DNA of 64,000 bases. Source: Armatimonadota bacterium (GTDB taxonomy: Bacteria > Armatimonadota > Hebobacteria > GCA-020354555 > CP070648). The notes under the pieces are model-generated. The model saw only the letters and a program-made list of their open reading frames with translations, searched no databases and was not told the DNA's origin. The position numbers and the translations under genes are program-made. How positions within the stretch are numbered: position 1 is the first letter of the stretch; every line of letters begins with the position of its first letter. The stretch is from the NCBI GenBank assembly GCA_020354555.1, contig CP070648.1:1384865-1448864 (forward strand). Direction: 5' to 3'. This document shows positions 37,419-46,679 of this stretch, piece by piece.

Positions 37419-39482
37419 ATGGCACGAGCCCGAGCACGGGCTATGGTGGTAGTCGGCATCGGCTGCTCCCTGTTGCTGGTCGGTCTGACGGTTGCCACGT
37501 TCGGTCAGGAAGCAGATGAGCCCATCAGTTCAGTGGTGCAGAAGGCTGGCAACGCCGACGATGATGGCGAACGGCTGGCGATGTTGCGCCAACTGCGGCA
37601 GAGGCCCGACCTGGACCCGGCCCTCGCCGCCGACCTCGACAAGCTCATCCCCTTCATCGAGCAGTGGGTGGACGGCAAGCGTCTCCACTTCTACAGCAGC
37701 CAGGTCGGCAGAACCAAGGGCTATGACTTCGGCATCGCGCCGGATTCGCCGCTCCATCCGTTGACGTATCTCTACAGTGGGCGGATGGTGCTGACAATCG
37801 TGATGCAGAGCGGCAATATCTGGAGCTACCCGGACCGCCGCGCCGAGTGGTTCGACATCGCGCGCGGGTTCTTCGAGCAGGCCCACGCGGCATTCCCCGA
37901 CAACCGCATCGCCCGCATGTACCTGGGCGAGCCCACCCCGTGGGAGAGGCAGTGGCCGCAAGTCCCTGGCGCGCCGGAGTGGGCAATCAACCAGCGCGTC
38001 GGCCTGGAGGGGATCGCCGACATCGTCGAGTGGTGGATCGACCACCGCCTGCAGGAGAACGGTGAGTTCGGCGGAGGTTGGGGCGACGACTGTGAGATGT
38101 GGCGCTGGTGGGTGCCGGTGCTCATCGGCTTCCATGACCCCAAGATCACCGGCGCCCAGGCCTTCTTCTCCAACGCGCTGATGAGCGAGGAGCACATGCG
38201 GGGCGGCTATACGTCCCGGATGACCGACGTCGAGCACACTGCGGAGGACTCTACCGACGCGATTCTGCCCATGATGCACCTCGGGCCCGACGACGACGTA
38301 TGGCAGCGCCGGGCGCTGCGGCTCGCTGAGCTGATGCGCGACCCGTGGACCGGGCGCAACGAATGCGGCTTTCTCCAGTTCAAGAGCACGTACTTCACCT
38401 TCAATGCGGTCGACGACGACCCGCAGAAGGCCTGTGACACGCCCTACCATGTGCGCGCCATACAGCCCGCGTTGCTGTACTGGCAGCGGACCCGAGACAC
38501 CGAGCTGACGGAGCTGTTCACCGCGTGGATGGACACCTGGGTGGACGCGACGGCGCGCGCCGAGAACGGCAAGCCTGCCGGCATCATCCCCGCCGCCATC
38601 CACTGGCCGGACGGCGGGATTGGCGGACTATCCAAGGACTGGTGGGATCCCCGTAACCACAGCGAGCCGACGCTCTACCAATGGCCGAGCGCCATGGGTG
38701 CAATGACGGATGCGCTTCTGCTGACATACCACATCACCGCCAGCGAGAAGTATCTTGAACCGATTCGCTCCATGGCCCGCATTCGGCTGAGACACATCGA
38801 AGACCCACAGAAGGGAGAACCCGGCTCCGAGGCCTGGTGTGCGGCACGCATGGGCTTCCTTGCCGGCACCATCGCCAAGTACCGCCTGCTCACTGGTGAT
38901 GACCAGTTCGACCGGCTGTTGGGCGGGGGCGCATCCCCGCACGTGGCCTTCCGGCTGACCGGCGAGCGCGACCCGCTGCACGCCGCCCTGCGGGACAATG
39001 CCAGGGCCTTCGCTCACAACTTCGAGCGCTACACGAGCGAGGTCCGCTACACCGATCGAGTGCTGCGCTTCCCGGCGGTATTCCAAGGCGACGTCAAGCT
39101 CGCCGAGCCCAGCTTCCAGGTGCACAGCCCAAGGCCGGAACTTCTCTACTCGACGGCGACAGGCGATCCCGGCGCAGTTGGCTACTTCCCCATGAATGCC
39201 GTTCGCTGGCTGACGTCGCCTCGGGAGATTGCCGCCCTGGTGACGGATGCTGGGGCCAGTCGCTTCGAGGCCGAGCTGTTCCACTTCGGTGTCGAGCCGC
39301 GCGAGATGGGGGCGGAACTGTACCTGCTGAACCCAGGTGAGTACGCGTTGTCGCTGCTCGACCCGGAATCGGATCGACCCCTCCATGCGCAGCGCGTGAC
39401 AGTCGCAGGCCCGCGCACACGCGTCGAGCTCGAACTGCCGGCACGGCGGCTCTGCGTGGTCCGTATCGAGCCGCCTCGCTGA
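37419..39482 (+). CDS. Large exported protein of unknown family, possible alpha-toroid glycan-active enzyme
   Basis: 687 residues with a signal peptide (MVVVGIGCSLLLVGLTVATFG). Repeated helix pairs with aromatic and acidic residues (PEWAINQRVGLEGIADIVEWW, GGGWGDDCEMWRWWVP, EHTAEDSTDAILPMMHLG, HVRAIQPALLYWQRTRD) suggest an (alpha/alpha) toroid, the fold of GH88/GH105, heparinases and similar enzymes. A short beta domain closes it (MGAELYLLNPGEYALSLLD). I cannot match it to a named family. The exported location and context favour a polysaccharide lyase or hydrolase. Confidence 0.7.
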   Translation: MARARARAMVVVGIGCSLLLVGLTVATFGQEADEPISSVVQKAGNADDDGERLAMLRQLRQRPDLDPALAADLDKLIPFIEQWVDGKRLHFYSSQVGRTKGYDFGIAPDSPLHPLTYLYSGRMVLTIVMQSGNIWSYPDRRAEWFDIARGFFEQAHAAFPDNRIARMYLGEPTPWERQWPQVPGAPEWAINQRVGLEGIADIVEWWIDHRLQENGEFGGGWGDDCEMWRWWVPVLIGFHDPKITGAQAFFSNALMSEEHMRGGYTSRMTDVEHTAEDSTDAILPMMHLGPDDDVWQRRALRLAELMRDPWTGRNECGFLQFKSTYFTFNAVDDDPQKACDTPYHVRAIQPALLYWQRTRDTELTELFTAWMDTWVDATARAENGKPAGIIPAAIHWPDGGIGGLSKDWWDPRNHSEPTLYQWPSAMGAMTDALLLTYHITASEKYLEPIRSMARIRLRHIEDPQKGEPGSEAWCAARMGFLAGTIAKYRLLTGDDQFDRLLGGGASPHVAFRLTGERDPLHAALRDNARAFAHNFERYTSEVRYTDRVLRFPAVFQGDVKLAEPSFQVHSPRPELLYSTATGDPGAVGYFPMNAVRWLTSPREIAALVTDAGASRFEAELFHFGVEPREMGAELYLLNPGEYALSLLDPESDRPLHAQRVTVAGPRTRVELELPARRLCVVRIEPPR

Positions 39483-39552
39483 CGAACTGGTGAGCCGCGG
39501 AGGCGGGCAGGCCTAGCGGCGGCCCGGGAGGACCAGGCTGTGGCCGTCAAAT

Positions 39553-39615
39553 CGCAATGAGACACCTCTGGGCTTGCCTCAGATTCGCTCGACTGACCCC
39601 GTGCCCCCAATTCCT
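39553..39615 (+). repeat. Intergenic repeat family 3, copy at 39.6 kb
   Basis: Contains GCAATGAGACACCTCT and GGGCTTGCCTCAGATTCGCTC, which match in order the sequence at 58493-58560. It lies 71 bases after a stop codon, as does (at about 95 bases) the other copy. Confidence 0.4.
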
Positions 39616-39639
39616 CGGCGTGTGCGGCCGTGTGCACGG

Positions 39640-39700
39640 CACGCGGCTCAAGAAGCGCGTCAAATGGTTTCATGGGTGGTTGACAAGGACACGTCTGCAC
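39640..39700 (+). repeat. Possible tail-only copy of repeat family 1
   Basis: GGTTTCATGGGTGGTTGACAAGG resembles the right-hand tail of copy C (GGTCTCACGTGGGCTTGATCGG) and a stretch at 47346-47370. Short and diverged, so membership is uncertain. Confidence 0.3.
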
Positions 39701-39866
39701 ATGGCGTTGCTTGGAATGCGCGCGAGCGCGTAGAGGCGGCTTCGTTCACGCTTGACACGCGCGACGTTTCCCAGACCATGCGTGCCAGGCTCACGGCCAC
39801 CTGACAGACACTCCCCACCCCTTGCTCAGTATGTTTGGGGCCATGATGCAACCTACGGAGCGGGCG

Positions 39867-41690
39867 CTACGTCATGCTTCTCCAAATGTCGGAAGTGTTC
39901 GCCAACGGCATCCGTCGCCCCAGTTCAAGTGCGGCTACGTCGAGCGGAACGAACGCTCTGCCGTTCCAAGTGAGGAAGAGCAAGCTCGGGTCATCCAGCG
40001 GTCGACGGAAGTGGAACTCCACGGAGAGAACGTCAGTCCTGTCTGGGGTGAGCCGACGGAGAGCGGCGTCGAACAAGGACGTTCGATAGACGCGTCCCGG
40101 GGTCAACTGCCGATTGCAGCGGACAACGCGAGCGAACAGGTTTCCCAGCCATCCGGGCCGGTCGGTGCTCAGGACGAAAGACCGCAGCCCCGTGCGCTCA
40201 AGCGTGACCTGTCCGTTCAGGCTCGAGAGAATCCGTGTCGGCACGGTTCGCCGCAGGTTGAACTGGTAAATGCCGCCGACATAGAGCGTCAAGAATTGCC
40301 CGCTTGTGTTGAGGATCACCACCGTCCCGTCGGGATTCTTCTCGACGTGGGCGCGGACAACGTCCAGACTCGTCAGTACATCGTGCTCAGGCCGCTGCAT
40401 GCTCGCCAGGTACGTCTTAGGCAGGACAGCGGAAAAAACCGCGCCAGGCAAGAACAGGCCGATCAGAACATACCAGCCCCAGATCCGAGTCGGCAGCGCA
40501 ATCGGAGGGCGACGCGGCGGTTCTTCGCCTCGTTGGTGGCATCGGCGAGCCAACGGCGCCGTCGTGCAGAGCAGGAGCGCCAATAGGTAGCTCATCGGAA
40601 CGAACGGATAGTAGAGCAGTCTTCCGGAAGGATCCGTGGCAGCCTGTGGCAGTAGCGCCAGCACGAACAACGCTAACGACCACTGCACCACGGGCTCGCG
40701 CCGCATCGGCCAGATGCCCCACAGAAAAAGGAGCCAGACGAGTCCACCAAGCAGCGCCAAAGGCACTGAAGTGTGAGGCGCGAAAAGTGTCAGGATCGGC
40801 GGGATCAGGGTCAGCGCGCCCGAGAACATCACCGGCATCGCCGTGGCGACATTGCCCAGGTATAGGCGAGTCTGCGCCAACGGATCGAGATAGAGGAGAT
40901 TGCCCATTCCGCCGAGATGCAGCAGCTCATAGGCAGCCAAGAACACAAACAGTATTGCTGCGCTGTACCACGATCGTTTGATCGCTAGGGCAAACGGCGC
41001 TTTCTCCGATCGCGTCAAGAGCCACTCCAGCAACACTACGGAGAGCGGTGCGACCACCGCAGATTCCTTGCACGTCAACGCAAGGGCCAGGCATAGCAGC
41101 GATGTCGCCAACAGGATCGGACGACCAGTCTCTCGCCAAGAGACATGCGCAAGCAGCGCCGCGTTAATGAACGTGACGCATAGTAGGTCGGTCATCGTCG
41201 CGATCCATCCCACAGTCAGCGAATGGTCCTCACAGGTGATGAACAGCAGTCCCGCCACAAATGCGACCAATGCCCTGCCGGTCAGCCGTGCGAATAACCG
41301 GAACGTGGTGAACGCGACAAGTCCATGGAGAACGATCGACAGAAGATGTAGTGGCAATGCGTTGTCCTTGAAGAGCCGATAGGACCCTTCGAGGATTAGA
41401 CTCGGGAGCGGACGGAAGAAGCCCCCCTGTGTCCCCCGTTCGAACCACCATAGGTTGGTGAAATCGGGAACCTGCTCAATGCCAACTGACCAAAGCCCCA
41501 GCCAACGGGAGTACGGCAATGGTTGTTGGCGCAACGCATTGACAAGGAGAAGGTCGTCTGCTACGAAGCCGCCCGACAGATAAGCGTGGTTCAGCACCAG
41601 CGACAGCAGCAGGAACAAGAACAGAGTCGGCCAAAGGGCTAGCCAATGGCTTGCCTTGACGTTTGATGGCCGTGGGATCTCGTGATTCAC
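39867..41690 (-). CDS. Polytopic GT-C-type membrane glycosyltransferase-like protein
   Basis: 607 residues. About ten transmembrane helices span residues 17-430; the remainder is soluble. The first extracytoplasmic loop begins GGFVADDLLLVN, with an Asp-Asp pair at the place where GT-C (GT39/GT83-like) enzymes keep their catalytic acid. HHxS-like CEDHSLTVGW and CKESAVVAPL follow, recalling O-mannosyltransferase/TMTC-like proteins. Probably moves a sugar from a lipid carrier at the membrane's outer face. Start is GTG with weak ribosome site. Confidence 0.75.
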   Translation of the reverse strand: MNHEIPRPSNVKASHWLALWPTLFLFLLLSLVLNHAYLSGGFVADDLLLVNALRQQPLPYSRWLGLWSVGIEQVPDFTNLWWFERGTQGGFFRPLPSLILEGSYRLFKDNALPLHLLSIVLHGLVAFTTFRLFARLTGRALVAFVAGLLFITCEDHSLTVGWIATMTDLLCVTFINAALLAHVSWRETGRPILLATSLLCLALALTCKESAVVAPLSVVLLEWLLTRSEKAPFALAIKRSWYSAAILFVFLAAYELLHLGGMGNLLYLDPLAQTRLYLGNVATAMPVMFSGALTLIPPILTLFAPHTSVPLALLGGLVWLLFLWGIWPMRREPVVQWSLALFVLALLPQAATDPSGRLLYYPFVPMSYLLALLLCTTAPLARRCHQRGEEPPRRPPIALPTRIWGWYVLIGLFLPGAVFSAVLPKTYLASMQRPEHDVLTSLDVVRAHVEKNPDGTVVILNTSGQFLTLYVGGIYQFNLRRTVPTRILSSLNGQVTLERTGLRSFVLSTDRPGWLGNLFARVVRCNRQLTPGRVYRTSLFDAALRRLTPDRTDVLSVEFHFRRPLDDPSLLFLTWNGRAFVPLDVAALELGRRMPLANTSDIWRSMT

Positions 41691-42078
41691 CGGCCAATTG
41701 TCTTCGCCGACAGATGGATGCTACCCTCGTATCGAGGGGTCACCCGATCCGGGGTTGTCCATGGCAACGGGCAATAAATCAGGCCGGACAAACCAGCCTA
41801 GACGCTGCCGGCCACCGTTGAGCGACGCGTCTTCGCTGACACCGGGATTACCGCCCACCATCCCGCCGCCTGAGCCGTCTCGGTCGCGCGGATCGTCAGG
41901 TCACCTACAAAGGGGCCGTGGCTGCATACGCGACTCGGCTGCGGTCAGGCTCGTGCATCGACGCGTCCGTCCTGCCTCAACCCGATTCAACAACTCACAG
42001 GGCACAGGGTTGCGCTAGGCCCAGACGACGAGAGCTCTCGGTGCGAGGCCCCATTCCTGGTGTCCCAATGCTATTTGA
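41691..42078. other. Divergent spacer without recognisable gene
   Basis: The GT-C gene and the DUF2089 gene diverge across 664 bases. The left 390 bases show no protein-like frame, repeat or promoter that I can support. Confidence 0.35.
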
Positions 42079-42153
42079 TGGAAACGAACCGACCTGGGAT
42101 CGAATGTATCTCCATATGTGGACAAGGTCGCGGACTCCGATGACGGAGTGTAC
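42079..42153 (+). repeat. Intergenic repeat family 2, copy at 42.1 kb
   Basis: GACCTGGGATCGA, a TGTGGAC block and GACTCCGATGACGGAG occur in the same order and spacing as at 44771-44853. The last block is a small palindrome (CTCCG-ATGA-CGGAG). Confidence 0.5.
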
Positions 42154-42278
42154 TGGTCAAGCAGTTTCCCCCTGCTCGAAAGCCGCAGGTCACTCTCTGA
42201 GGTGACGTCGCCAGCGGCTCAGGCCGCAAACAGATGATCCCATCGACTTTAATTTTACGAAAGGCAGCATAAGATATA

Positions 42279-42307
42279 TTGACGGAAGCACGAACATCAA
42301 CTATAAT
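42279..42307 (+). promoter_or_regulatory. Consensus promoter of the DUF2089 gene
   Basis: TTGACG, 17 bases, TATAAT. It sits in an unusually AT-rich pocket and 48 bases before the DUF2089 start codon. This is the best housekeeping promoter in the window. Confidence 0.75.
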
Positions 42308-42354
42308 GAACCACGGTTGACTTTTCTTCAATACGACGAGGAGCGACATAGACG

Positions 42355-42681
42355 ATGCCCAGCGAGTTGCCAGACTGGTTGGCCGACCTCGATGAGGAGG
42401 ATCTACAGTTCATCAGACGGCTGGTCTTGGGTTCCGGCTCGCTCAAGGCGCTGGCTGAGGCGTATGGCGTCTCTTACCCAACGGTGCGGGCCCGCCTCGA
42501 CCGGCTGATCGCGAAAGTCAAAGCGGCGGAGGATGCTTCGCCGTGGGACCCGTTCCGAAGACGAATCGCGATCCTCGTCGCCGATGGCAGGTTGGCGCCA
42601 TCCGTGGCTCGGGAGTTGATCCGAGCGCACGCCGAGAGCGTGAACGGAAGTGAGAACGGAGGCAGAGTAGGTGAGCAATAG
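42355..42681 (+). CDS. DUF2089 helix-turn-helix regulator
   Basis: 108 residues. PSELPDWLADLDEEDLQFIRRLVLGSGSLKALAEAYGVSYPTVRARLDRLI is the DUF2089 signature: a short acidic lead and an HTH in which SYPTVRARLDRLI is the recognition helix. Such genes typically precede small membrane-protein genes and are thought to be transcription factors. Here the stop overlaps the start of a four-helix membrane protein gene, so the two are cotranslated. The consensus promoter upstream suggests steady expression or tight autoregulation. Confidence 0.85.
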   Translation: MPSELPDWLADLDEEDLQFIRRLVLGSGSLKALAEAYGVSYPTVRARLDRLIAKVKAAEDASPWDPFRRRIAILVADGRLAPSVARELIRAHAESVNGSENGGRVGEQ

Positions 42682-43090
42682 ACCTATCATCATCGCATTT
42701 GCGGCGGTCGCGATTGGCGCGGCGTACGGCGCTCTCTCGACTGCGGACTGGCACTGGACGGTCTCTGCGCGGTGGGCATGGCTTCCTGGCACGCTCTGGG
42801 GAGTGCTGGTGGGCACATACGGAAGCATTGCCTGGCGTCTCGCGCGGATAGGTCGCGGGCGCAGCTGGGTGATGACCCTCGGTATGCTGCTGGTAGGGGC
42901 CTCTGCCGGCATGCTCGTAGGCGGCCTGGCTTTGCTGGCCATGCACCGGCCCTGGCACATCTGGTATACCTGGCTGCTGCCCGGCGTCCTCGGGTGCACG
43001 CTAGTACCTTACCGGCTCTCAGGCGTTCGCCGCGATTACGAGGCGGCGGAGATGCGCCGGATCTCGGCAAGCGACATTGTCTCGACCTAG
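42671..43090 (+). CDS. Four-helix membrane protein coupled to DUF2089
   Basis: 139 residues from a GTG overlapping the DUF2089 gene by 11 bases; GGAGG lies 8 bases upstream. Four hydrophobic segments: IIIAFAAVAIGAAYGALS, WLPGTLWGVLVGTYGSIAW, LGMLLVGASAGMLVGGLALL and IWYTWLLPGVLGCTLVP. No family recognised. The overlap implies a functional pair with the regulator, possibly a membrane sensor or the regulated target. Confidence 0.7.
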   Translation: MSNRPIIIAFAAVAIGAAYGALSTADWHWTVSARWAWLPGTLWGVLVGTYGSIAWRLARIGRGRSWVMTLGMLLVGASAGMLVGGLALLAMHRPWHIWYTWLLPGVLGCTLVPYRLSGVRRDYEAAEMRRISASDIVST

Positions 43091-43219
43091 CGAGGTCCAT
43101 GCGCCAAGGGGATGCGCGCACGACCTGCGCTATCCCGCCAACGAACGCCGTCCGGGATAGCGTCGTGCGTGAGGCGAGCCCTGCGCTGATACGCAAATCT
43201 CTAAGAGGAGGCGTCATAA

Positions 43220-44620
43220 GTGAAAACTCGAACGCTGGTGCTGGTCGGTTGGGTCGTGGTCGGATTGGCCGTCCTGACGGTGGTGCTGATGAATGGCGGC
43301 AAGGTCACGCAAGCGCAGCGCGGCTCCGACAATCGAGTCGTGCTCGCTAATGGAATCACAGTTCTGATGTACCCCGTACCGGGAGCAGAGAAGGTGGCGC
43401 TTGTGTACTTCCACCCTGTTGGATTCCTCCACGAGCCGAAGGGCATGATTCAGGCGGCCCACTTGCTGGAGCACTTGGCGTGTCAAGGCGCGACGAAGAG
43501 CTACCAAGCCGGCGAGGCTATGCGCCTGTTGAACCAAGAGGGTATGGCGAATGCAGAGACCCTCTCAGACTTCACCTACTTCGACCATGTGCTTCCCCCA
43601 GGGCAGTTGGAGCCGGCGCTGCAGATCGCGGCGGAGCGACTAAGCAGTCTCAGAATCGTCCCTGAGATCATTCGCCAGGAAGCACCGAAGTGTCATCAGG
43701 AGGCCGACATTGTCGAGCGCAACCCGAGCGCGGGGATGCTGAAGCATGCCTTCATGGCGTTCGGTCAGGCGTGGCGCCACGGCGCGAGGGAGGTACAAGT
43801 GCGCGAGGGGCTTGAACGCATTCCCGTCGCGGACCTGGAGCGCTTCTATCGCGCCTCATACAATCCCCAAGGCGTGGTTGTAGTCTTGGCTGGCGCATTC
43901 GAGCGCGCCAAGGCGCTGGAGCTGGTCGAGAAGCACTTGGGCAGCATCAAACCCACCGGCGCAGCTGCGCCTCAACCGTTGCCGTGGTCACAGGTGCCTG
44001 AGGAGATGACGGTGCAGTGGGATAGCAGCGTCCGGGCGGTGTGCATCGGCTTTCCGCCGCCGGACGATGTCAAGGAGCGCTTTCTGCTCAACCTGTGGGG
44101 CAATCTGCTGTTTCAGAGGCTCATGACCGACACCCATATCCAGGCGGCGGCCGACGCGATGTACTGCACGAATTCGACGTGGGGGGTTGGGACGCTCCCC
44201 TTCTTCGTCTATGCAACCGCGAAGGCGAACGTGAGCGCTGAGCAACTTCAGCGACTGCTGGCCGCACGTGTGCGCAGCATCACAGCGGCGAAGCCCGGCT
44301 TGACCGAGATGATGCAGTTCCGTGCCATGGCATCCCAGTTCGCCCATCCCCCGGAGTTCAACGAGGGCTTCATCCGCCAGCAGGGCCAGGCGCTTGCGTC
44401 GCAGCTTGGCCGCAATCCTGATGAAGCAGCCGCGATGGTGATGGGGAACATGGCCATTCAAGCGGGCTTGCGTGAGTTGCTGCTGGGAACAGACTCAGCA
44501 CAAGTTGCGAAGGCGCTCCAGGCGGTGACCGCCGACGACCTTCACCGCCTGCTGCGCCGGACCCTCGATCCATCCAGGGGCTTCGTCACCGTCCTGATGC
44601 CCATGGGTCAAGCAAGGTAG
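43220..44620 (+). CDS. Membrane-anchored M16 (insulinase-like) metalloprotease
   Basis: 466 residues from a GTG with AGAGGAGG 8 bases upstream. One N-terminal membrane segment (TLVLVGWVVVGLAVLTVVLMN) would leave the protease outside. HLLEH at 81-85 is the inverted zinc motif HxxEH and Glu161, 76 residues after its last His, is the expected third ligand. The second M16 half follows from about residue 240 (AVCIGFPPPDDVKERFLLNLWGNLLFQRL). M16 proteins degrade short peptides or process secreted ones. It lies 130 bases after the DUF2089 pair and could be cotranscribed. Confidence 0.88.
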   Translation: MKTRTLVLVGWVVVGLAVLTVVLMNGGKVTQAQRGSDNRVVLANGITVLMYPVPGAEKVALVYFHPVGFLHEPKGMIQAAHLLEHLACQGATKSYQAGEAMRLLNQEGMANAETLSDFTYFDHVLPPGQLEPALQIAAERLSSLRIVPEIIRQEAPKCHQEADIVERNPSAGMLKHAFMAFGQAWRHGAREVQVREGLERIPVADLERFYRASYNPQGVVVVLAGAFERAKALELVEKHLGSIKPTGAAAPQPLPWSQVPEEMTVQWDSSVRAVCIGFPPPDDVKERFLLNLWGNLLFQRLMTDTHIQAAADAMYCTNSTWGVGTLPFFVYATAKANVSAEQLQRLLAARVRSITAAKPGLTEMMQFRAMASQFAHPPEFNEGFIRQQGQALASQLGRNPDEAAAMVMGNMAIQAGLRELLLGTDSAQVAKALQAVTADDLHRLLRRTLDPSRGFVTVLMPMGQAR

Positions 44621-44677
44621 CGTACTGTGAATAATCCAGGCCAGACGCACGGCCTGTGAGGTGATTGGGCGCCAGTA

Positions 44678-44701
44678 GGGTGGGGACTCAGCCCCCCACC
44701 C
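44678..44701 (+). terminator. Hairpin after the M16 gene
   Basis: GGGTGGGG pairs with CCCCACCC over an 8-base loop, 58 bases after the stop codon. No T run. Confidence 0.45.
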
Positions 44702-44770
44702 GCAGGCCGCCCCAACTCCGAAGCCCAGGGGGACGGAGACGAAGCCTTCCGATCCCAAGGCGTTCTGACG

Positions 44771-44853
44771 GTGGCGGAGGAAAACGACCTGGGATCGAGA
44801 CTCTCTCCGGCTGTGGACTGCAACGGCGGGCTCCGATGACAGAGCGTCTTCGA
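44771..44853 (+). repeat. Intergenic repeat family 2, copy at 44.8 kb
   Basis: GAAAACGACCTGGGATCGA, GTGGACT and GGCTCCGATGACAGAG match the copy at 42079-42153 in order and spacing. A shorter match, GGTGGATGAAAACGACCTG, is at 27093-27111. Confidence 0.5.
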
Positions 44854-45062
44854 GTAGGGGATGCTGGTATCGAAACGCTCTCTCTCGTCCGGAGAGCGGT
44901 CTCAGCGTCCCTGAACCTCTACATTTGGCCCTATAATACCGGTTCGAGAGCAGGGCGATCGCGGGAGCAGCGGCGCGAAGTGTCCTATTGGCCTGTGACA
45001 TGTGCGCAGAAGGCCCACCTGCCCCGCACAACGGGTGTCCCAAGCCCATGTGTAGCCGCTGC

Positions 45063-46679
45063 CTAAATGCCCGGTTTCTTTGCCACTTCGCGCTCATCAA
45101 CAATAGGAGTGTTGCCAGGTAAGGGAATGCGATTGAGATCAATCACGGTCCCGTCGACATGCAGAACCACGTCGGTTCGCGCGCGAGCACAATACCCGGC
45201 GCGCTGGCCGGGCTGCAATGGACGCCATCCCTCCTCCTCCAAGCGGACGTACTCCGCCGGCTCGCCAGAGGGTAGTCGCACAATCTCGAGTTTGCGCGGT
45301 GGATTGGACGGGGGTACGAGGATTCTTAGATACGGTTTCGTGTAGAAATCGCCGGCCATCGCATGCGCTTCGATGGGTTTGAACGTCTTGAGCGTGAGCG
45401 GCGCGCCTGCGGTCTTGACCTTCAGCACCGCGGGCCAGAGGCGCTCGAATTCTTCACGGCTATCGAAGTGGATGTCGTACAAGACCTCTGCCGGTCCCCC
45501 CGTAAAGGGGCTAATCTCAAGCGCGCGGTGAAGATGCGCATTGAATTTTGGTGGCCAGGACTTCGGCCATGCCTTGACAGATCCGTAGCCGACAAGAGCC
45601 CACAGAGGAGCCACTGCAAGCGCTGTAACGACCCCGATCGCAACTACGCTGGCCACCCACGATCGTGAAAGGCCTGCGTCCGTCGCTGGCATGCCGACCA
45701 GCCGTCGAACCCGGCTGAGCAGCGATCCGTGCGTGGCGGTCAGCGCTGGCTGCGGCGCGGGGCAGCGAAGCTGCTCCAGCTCGGCCAGGGCGCGCGCATA
45801 GGTGACCGCATCCCCGCAGACGGCCACCGCCAGATCGTCGCAGCAGTGTTCCCGCTCCACGCGGATGCGATGTGATAGCCACCAGACCGCTGGATGGTAG
45901 AAGAGCAGGGTTTCCACCACGGTCTGTAACATGTTAACCAGGTAATCGCTGCGGCGGATGTGAGCCAGCTCGTGGGCGATCAGCGTCTCCAACTGCTCCG
46001 GCGTAAGGCCAGCCAGCGCACTGGGCGGCAGCAGGATCGCCGGCCGTAGCCAACCGATCACCATCGGGACTCTGGCCGCGGCCGACTCCAGTAGCCGCAC
46101 CGGCCGGCTGACTTTCAGCCCTCGCGACAAGGTCGCAAGGGTCTGTCGCCAACGATCCTCGCTCAGCAGGACGCCTCGCCGCTTGCTGCGCACTATCCGA
46201 CTCCATCCGATCAGCAGTCGGAGCGAGAGGGCGAACACGCCGATCATCCAGGCCGCGGCCACCCATGCCAGCCGCGCCTCGCCCCAGGCCCAAGCGCTGG
46301 TCAATCGCGCTCGCCAGCTCGGAGACGGTATCTTGGGAAGGTTGTGCAGTGCCGCAGCCGCAGGCGCGCGTGCGCTCGCCAGCGGAATCGGCTTAGACAC
46401 CACCGGCGTCGTAGCTGGCGGCGGCTCACGACCTACCGTCACACTGACCGGCTGTGAGCTTTCCGACATGAGGACGAAAGTCACTATCGGGCAGGCCGCC
46501 ATTACCGCCAGGACAGCCAGCAGTGCGGCATAGCGTGTAGCGGCCTTCGCCCGCCGCAAGCCGGCCAGGGCAACCAGCGCGAGGAGAGCGGCTGCCGCGC
46601 CCTGCCAGATGAAATGCACCAGCACCGAGCTCAGCTTCAGAACGGTAGGATCGTCGAGCAGCTTCATAATCCCACTCAT
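45063..46679 (-). CDS. BlaR1-type M56 membrane metalloprotease sensor
   Basis: 538 residues. Membrane helices at about 17-40, 49-70, 138-158 and 325-345 surround the protease. IAHELAHIRRSDYLVN (HELAH 236-240) and VEREHCCDD (Glu277) are the M56 zinc motifs. Instead of the penicillin-binding sensor of BlaR1/MecR1 the C-terminus has about 170 residues of unrelated sequence (YDIHFDSREEFERLWPAV, YLRILVPPSNPPRKLEIVRLP) that probably senses something else. It overlaps the blaI-like gene by ATGA, so the two are cotranslated; the protease presumably cleaves the repressor. Confidence 0.9.
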   Translation of the reverse strand: MSGIMKLLDDPTVLKLSSVLVHFIWQGAAAALLALVALAGLRRAKAATRYAALLAVLAVMAACPIVTFVLMSESSQPVSVTVGREPPPATTPVVSKPIPLASARAPAAAALHNLPKIPSPSWRARLTSAWAWGEARLAWVAAAWMIGVFALSLRLLIGWSRIVRSKRRGVLLSEDRWRQTLATLSRGLKVSRPVRLLESAAARVPMVIGWLRPAILLPPSALAGLTPEQLETLIAHELAHIRRSDYLVNMLQTVVETLLFYHPAVWWLSHRIRVEREHCCDDLAVAVCGDAVTYARALAELEQLRCPAPQPALTATHGSLLSRVRRLVGMPATDAGLSRSWVASVVAIGVVTALAVAPLWALVGYGSVKAWPKSWPPKFNAHLHRALEISPFTGGPAEVLYDIHFDSREEFERLWPAVLKVKTAGAPLTLKTFKPIEAHAMAGDFYTKPYLRILVPPSNPPRKLEIVRLPSGEPAEYVRLEEEGWRPLQPGQRAGYCARARTDVVLHVDGTVIDLNRIPLPGNTPIVDEREVAKKPGI

